Part shown: piece by piece, positions 61,650 through 64,000 of the stretch
Numbering within the stretch: the first letter of the stretch is position 1
Layout: each line of letters opens with the position of its first letter
From: an uncultured Alistipes sp.
GTDB taxonomy: Bacteria > Bacteroidota > Bacteroidia > Bacteroidales > Rikenellaceae
Direction: 5' to 3'
Assembly (NCBI GenBank): GCA_947623965.1
Contig: CANQIF010000009.1
Span: 39,357 to 103,356, forward strand
Length of the DNA: 64,000 nt
Notes under the pieces: model-generated
What the model saw: the letters and a program-made list of their open reading frames with translations, nothing else
The model's database searches: none
Told to the model about the DNA's origin: nothing
Position numbers and translations under genes: made by a program

Positions 61650-62222
61650 ATGAAACACCTTTTCACGAAACTTTCGGCAGCGGCGTGCGCCCTGCTGGCA
61701 AGCACCGCCCTGGTATCGTGCGACTCGTCGGACAGCGCCGGCATGGAGACCTTCTTCGAACGGATGGAGGTCAACTTCGTCTACGCCCTCAGCAAGGATC
61801 TTCACGAGCTGACCGATGTCAAGCTCACCTACACCGATCCCGCGGGCGACGGGACGCCCCAGACCGTGACGCTGACCGAGTCGGTCTGGTCGACGAAGTT
61901 CCAGGTCAAGAAATTCCCGGCCACCTTCACGGTGACGGTCGCCGCGACGCTCAAGGAGAACGCCGACCTCAGCAAGGCCAGCTACACGCTCACGCGCGAA
62001 ATCACGACCGAGTTCCTCGAATACCGCAACGACGGCAAGATCTACTGGTTCCAGGGGCCTGACGTCGATCGCACGGCTTCGATCGTCGAGATCGACGAGA
62101 ACAACCCCAATGCCGTCAAGGAGGGGATCGATACCGCTGTCGCCTCCCTGAACCAAAGCTACACCTACACCGTCACGAAGAAGAGCGACGGCAATTACGA
62201 AGTGGTGTCGAACAACCAGTAA
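61650..62222 (+). CDS. Lipoprotein of unknown function
   Basis: The product is a 190-residue lipoprotein (ALVSC, acylated Cys25). The mature part is a predicted beta-sandwich: MEVNFVYALSKDLHELTDVK, KKFPATFTVTVAATLKENAD and REITTEFLEYRNDGKIYWFQ, ending in a SYTYTVTKKSDGNYEVVSNN strand. I do not recognise the family. An inverted repeat overlaps the start and a GC-rich hairpin follows the stop. It lies 199 bp after the barrel gene on the same strand, with a direct repeat (AGAAACCGCnGCnGCGATTC) in that gap, so it may or may not share the ECF operon. Confidence 0.8.
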   Translation: MKHLFTKLSAAACALLASTALVSCDSSDSAGMETFFERMEVNFVYALSKDLHELTDVKLTYTDPAGDGTPQTVTLTESVWSTKFQVKKFPATFTVTVAATLKENADLSKASYTLTREITTEFLEYRNDGKIYWFQGPDVDRTASIVEIDENNPNAVKEGIDTAVASLNQSYTYTVTKKSDGNYEVVSNNQ

Positions 62223-62237
62223 CGGCGTTCGATCCAC

Positions 62238-62285
62238 GCGAAGCGGGCTGCACCAATCCCCCCCGGTGCGGCCCGCTTCGCCGTT
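62238..62285 (+). terminator. Probable terminator of the 61650 gene
   Basis: GCGAAGCGGGC and GCCCGCTTCGC pair (11 bp) around an inner GCACC/GGTGC stem, followed by a short CGTTT. It starts 16 bp after the stop. Confidence 0.6.
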
Positions 62286-62295
62286 TGGGCGCAAG

Positions 62296-62375
62296 TTCAG
62301 GATTCAAAATTCAAAATTCAGAATTATGGAATTCGGGGCGCGGACTGCGGTCCGCCCGGCCTTTGCAAAGCCGAA
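62296..62375. repeat. Modular repeat locus 10 (AT module and decayed A)
   Basis: The AT module ATTCAAAATTCAAAATTC (from 62302) is followed by a worn A start (GGGGCGCGGACTGCGG). It lies between convergent genes. Confidence 0.6.
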
Positions 62376-62414
62376 TCGCGGACATTCCGCCCCGTCGCCA
62401 GGCAGCAGCTGCAT

Positions 62415-63884
62415 TTATTGCAAGGCTCCGCCGCCCAGCGCCTTGAAGAGGGCGATGCGCTGCGTACAGTAGGCGATGAAAGCGTCGGAGAGCTCCATGC
62501 GGGTCTGCAGCAGCTGGCTCTGAGCCGCCAGGACGTCGAGGTAGCTCGCCTGATTGCGGCTATACAGGCGCCGGCTGTAGTTCCAGGCATTGAAGAGCGC
62601 CTCGTAACGCTTCGAGAGGTTGGCGGCTGTGGCGTGCTTCATTTTGTAATACATCAATGTATTCGAGATCTCCATGCAGGCCGCGAAGAGCGTCTGGCGG
62701 AACTCGGCGATCCGCTGCTCACACTCGATCGTGCGTGCCCTGCGGTTGTAGCGCAGTTCGCCGCGCCGGAAGATCGGCTGCGTAAGCCCGGCGAAAAGGT
62801 TGTAGATGACCGAGCCCGAGAAGTCGGACCAGGAGCCGTAGAAGCTCTCCTCGGTGGTGAACCCCGCCTGCAGCGTCAGGGCGGGATAGCGGGCGGCGCG
62901 GGCGGCATCCTTCAAATGGAAAGCCTCGCGCACGGCCTTTTCGGCCGCCATGACATCCGGACGGAAGCGGACGAGGTCGGCCGGGACACCGATACGGATC
63001 GAGTCGGCAAGCTGCCCTTCGGTGAGGATCTCGTCGATCGGCGAACGCTCGATCGTCCCCCGGTCGCGGCTGAGCAGCAGATTGAGGGCATTTTCGGTGA
63101 TGAAAATATCGCTTTCGATCTCCGGCTTGAGGGCCTTGGCGCGGAAAAGCTCGGCCCGGGCTTGCTCGACAGCGAGGTCAGAACGGGTGATATCGGCCCG
63201 GTTCATCTCCGAACGGGGCAGCCGGCGGCCTGCCGGATCGATCGCGCCAGCGATCTCTGCCCGGCGGCGCGCCTCCTGCTCGACGAGGTAGGCCTCATTG
63301 CTGCGGATAATCTCCTGCACGGCCCGGAGCTTCGTATCGAGCCCGACCAGGCGATAGTAGAGCGTAGCCACGTCGGCGATGAGTTTGACCTTCACCCCCT
63401 GCATGCTTGCCTCCTGCCGCAGGAATGCCTCCATAGCGGCCCGCTTCGTGCTGCGCAGCCGCCCCCACAGATCGATCTCCCAGCTCGAGAGCGTCAGCCC
63501 GATGCCATGCGTATTGGAAGGCTTGGGCCGCGGATGGACCTTCAGCTGGTTTTGCGAGAGCCGCAAATCGACACTCGGCCAGAAGTCGCCGCGCGTGCGG
63601 TCGAAATAGCCCGCGGCCTTTTCCAGCCGGAGCATCGAACCGTACAGCGTGAGGTTGCGGGCAAGCGCCGTATCGATCAACGCTTCGAGACGGCGGTCCG
63701 TGTAGTAGTTTTTCCAGAACATCGAAGCCGCCGAAAACTCCTCGCTCACGAATAGCAGACTGTCGGGTTTGCGGTAGGCAGACAGTTCGACGGCGGTATA
63801 TTGGTCCCGGTAAGAGCTGCGCAGGCAGCCCGACGCCCCGAAGACGCAGAGAAATACGACAGGGAGTAACGATCCGTTTCGCAT
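62415..63884 (-). CDS. TolC-family outer-membrane efflux lipoprotein
   Basis: The product has 489 residues from the ATG at 63884 (lipobox GASGC, Cys20). It belongs to the NodT/OprM group of the outer-membrane factor family, which forms trimers that export drugs, metals or lipids with an RND pump. Two copies of the coiled-coil/barrel repeat are visible: NLTLYGSMLRLEKAAGYFDR, SWEIDLWGRLRSTKRAAMEA, RPDVMAAEKAVREAFHLKDA and GLTQPIFRRGELRYNRRART, then LDVLAAQSQLLQTRMELSDA. A strong promoter precedes it. No RND pump or adaptor gene is in the window to its left; either may lie beyond the right edge. Confidence 0.95.
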   Translation of the reverse strand: MRNGSLLPVVFLCVFGASGCLRSSYRDQYTAVELSAYRKPDSLLFVSEEFSAASMFWKNYYTDRRLEALIDTALARNLTLYGSMLRLEKAAGYFDRTRGDFWPSVDLRLSQNQLKVHPRPKPSNTHGIGLTLSSWEIDLWGRLRSTKRAAMEAFLRQEASMQGVKVKLIADVATLYYRLVGLDTKLRAVQEIIRSNEAYLVEQEARRRAEIAGAIDPAGRRLPRSEMNRADITRSDLAVEQARAELFRAKALKPEIESDIFITENALNLLLSRDRGTIERSPIDEILTEGQLADSIRIGVPADLVRFRPDVMAAEKAVREAFHLKDAARAARYPALTLQAGFTTEESFYGSWSDFSGSVIYNLFAGLTQPIFRRGELRYNRRARTIECEQRIAEFRQTLFAACMEISNTLMYYKMKHATAANLSKRYEALFNAWNYSRRLYSRNQASYLDVLAAQSQLLQTRMELSDAFIAYCTQRIALFKALGGGALQ

Positions 63885-63907
63885 ACGTTTGGAACTTTTC
63901 GACGGAA

Positions 63908-63939
63908 CAAAGGTAGTGAAAATCGGTCTAATATGCAAA
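63908..63939 (-). promoter_or_regulatory. Promoter of the TolC-family gene
   Basis: TTTG (63939-63936), a 20-bp spacer and TACCTTTG (63915-63908) match the consensus. It supports the ATG at 63884 over an upstream TTG at 63938. Confidence 0.75.
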
Positions 63940-63976
63940 AAGTAGGATGAAAAACTCGTAATAAATTGGGAATGAT

Positions 63977-63984
63977 TATCTTTG
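63977..63984 (+). promoter_or_regulatory. -7 element for a gene beyond the right edge
   Basis: TATCTTTG on the plus strand near the end of the window, probably for the next gene to the right. Confidence 0.4.
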
Positions 63985-64000
63985 AGGCATTTTAAGCAAA

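Noticed and set aside
1..64000. Insertion sequences or prophage
   Set aside because: No transposase, integrase, structural phage gene or terminal inverted repeats with target duplication were seen.

Overview
The window is from a GC-rich Bacteroidota genome, most likely a gut Bacteroidales of the Alistipes/Rikenellaceae type. This is an inference from gene content, with no species marker present. Evidence: promoters of the TTTG-N19/20-TAnnTTTG kind upstream of many genes, TonB-dependent receptors, BACON, DUF5689 and NigD-type lipoproteins, DUF4861 and GH105/GH28/GH43 pectin enzymes, and lipoprotein signal peptides throughout. There are no insertion sequences, phage genes or CRISPR arrays.

Layout. 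(1) 1-4330, minus: a three-gene plant-glycan operon: a frameshifted GH105 unsaturated rhamnogalacturonyl hydrolase, a six-hairpin glycosidase-like lipoprotein, and a DUF4450-like protein that runs off the left edge. (2) 4451-8953, plus: a tight housekeeping operon (Ala/Glu-rich protein, rsmI, an LpxL-type acyltransferase, a GT2 glycosyltransferase), then a small minus-strand protein. (3) 10342-13823: xylB and xylA, separated by a repeat array. (4) 14785-18053, minus: a TPP riboswitch, a TonB-dependent receptor and a PnuC/PnuT-type permease, read as thiamine uptake. (5) 18751-28153, minus: five genes that look like an extracellular nucleic-acid scavenging locus (large surface lipoprotein, NUC1-type endonuclease, endonuclease/exonuclease/phosphatase enzyme, TonB-dependent receptor, DUF5689 lipoprotein). 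(6) 29602-40494, minus: a hexuronate operon, uxaC-kdgK-kdgA-exuT-uxaB-uxaA, continuing into pectinesterase, GH43 and a C_GCAxxG_C_C protein. (7) 40670-43947, plus: DUF4861 and a sialidase-like/MORN fusion. (8) 44152-48247, minus: smpB-tsaB and dnaG. (9) 48723-56117, minus: a second pectin operon (STN-esterase, DUF4861, GH28, CE12-CE8 fusion esterase, GH105). (10) tRNA-Ser(GCU), a serine hydrolase, a NigD-like lipoprotein, an ECF sigma factor with a membrane-anchored beta-barrel partner, a lipoprotein, and a TolC-family efflux lipoprotein.

The pectin enzymes and the hexuronate operon form one pathway. Pectin is de-esterified (CE8, CE12), cut (GH28) and trimmed (GH105, GH43). The released galacturonate then goes through ExuT, UxaC, UxaB, UxaA, KdgK and KdgA to pyruvate and glyceraldehyde 3-phosphate. 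No SusC/SusD pair lies with the pectin genes in this window.

The most unusual signal is a family of GC-rich modular repeats that fills ten intergenic gaps. Each locus is built from recurring modules (called A, B, C and an AT-rich module here) that can fold into long stems. Several copies differ by paired substitutions that keep the stems intact, and each module ends in a short hairpin drawn from a small set of stem sequences. I do not recognise this family. It is the best candidate for something undescribed.
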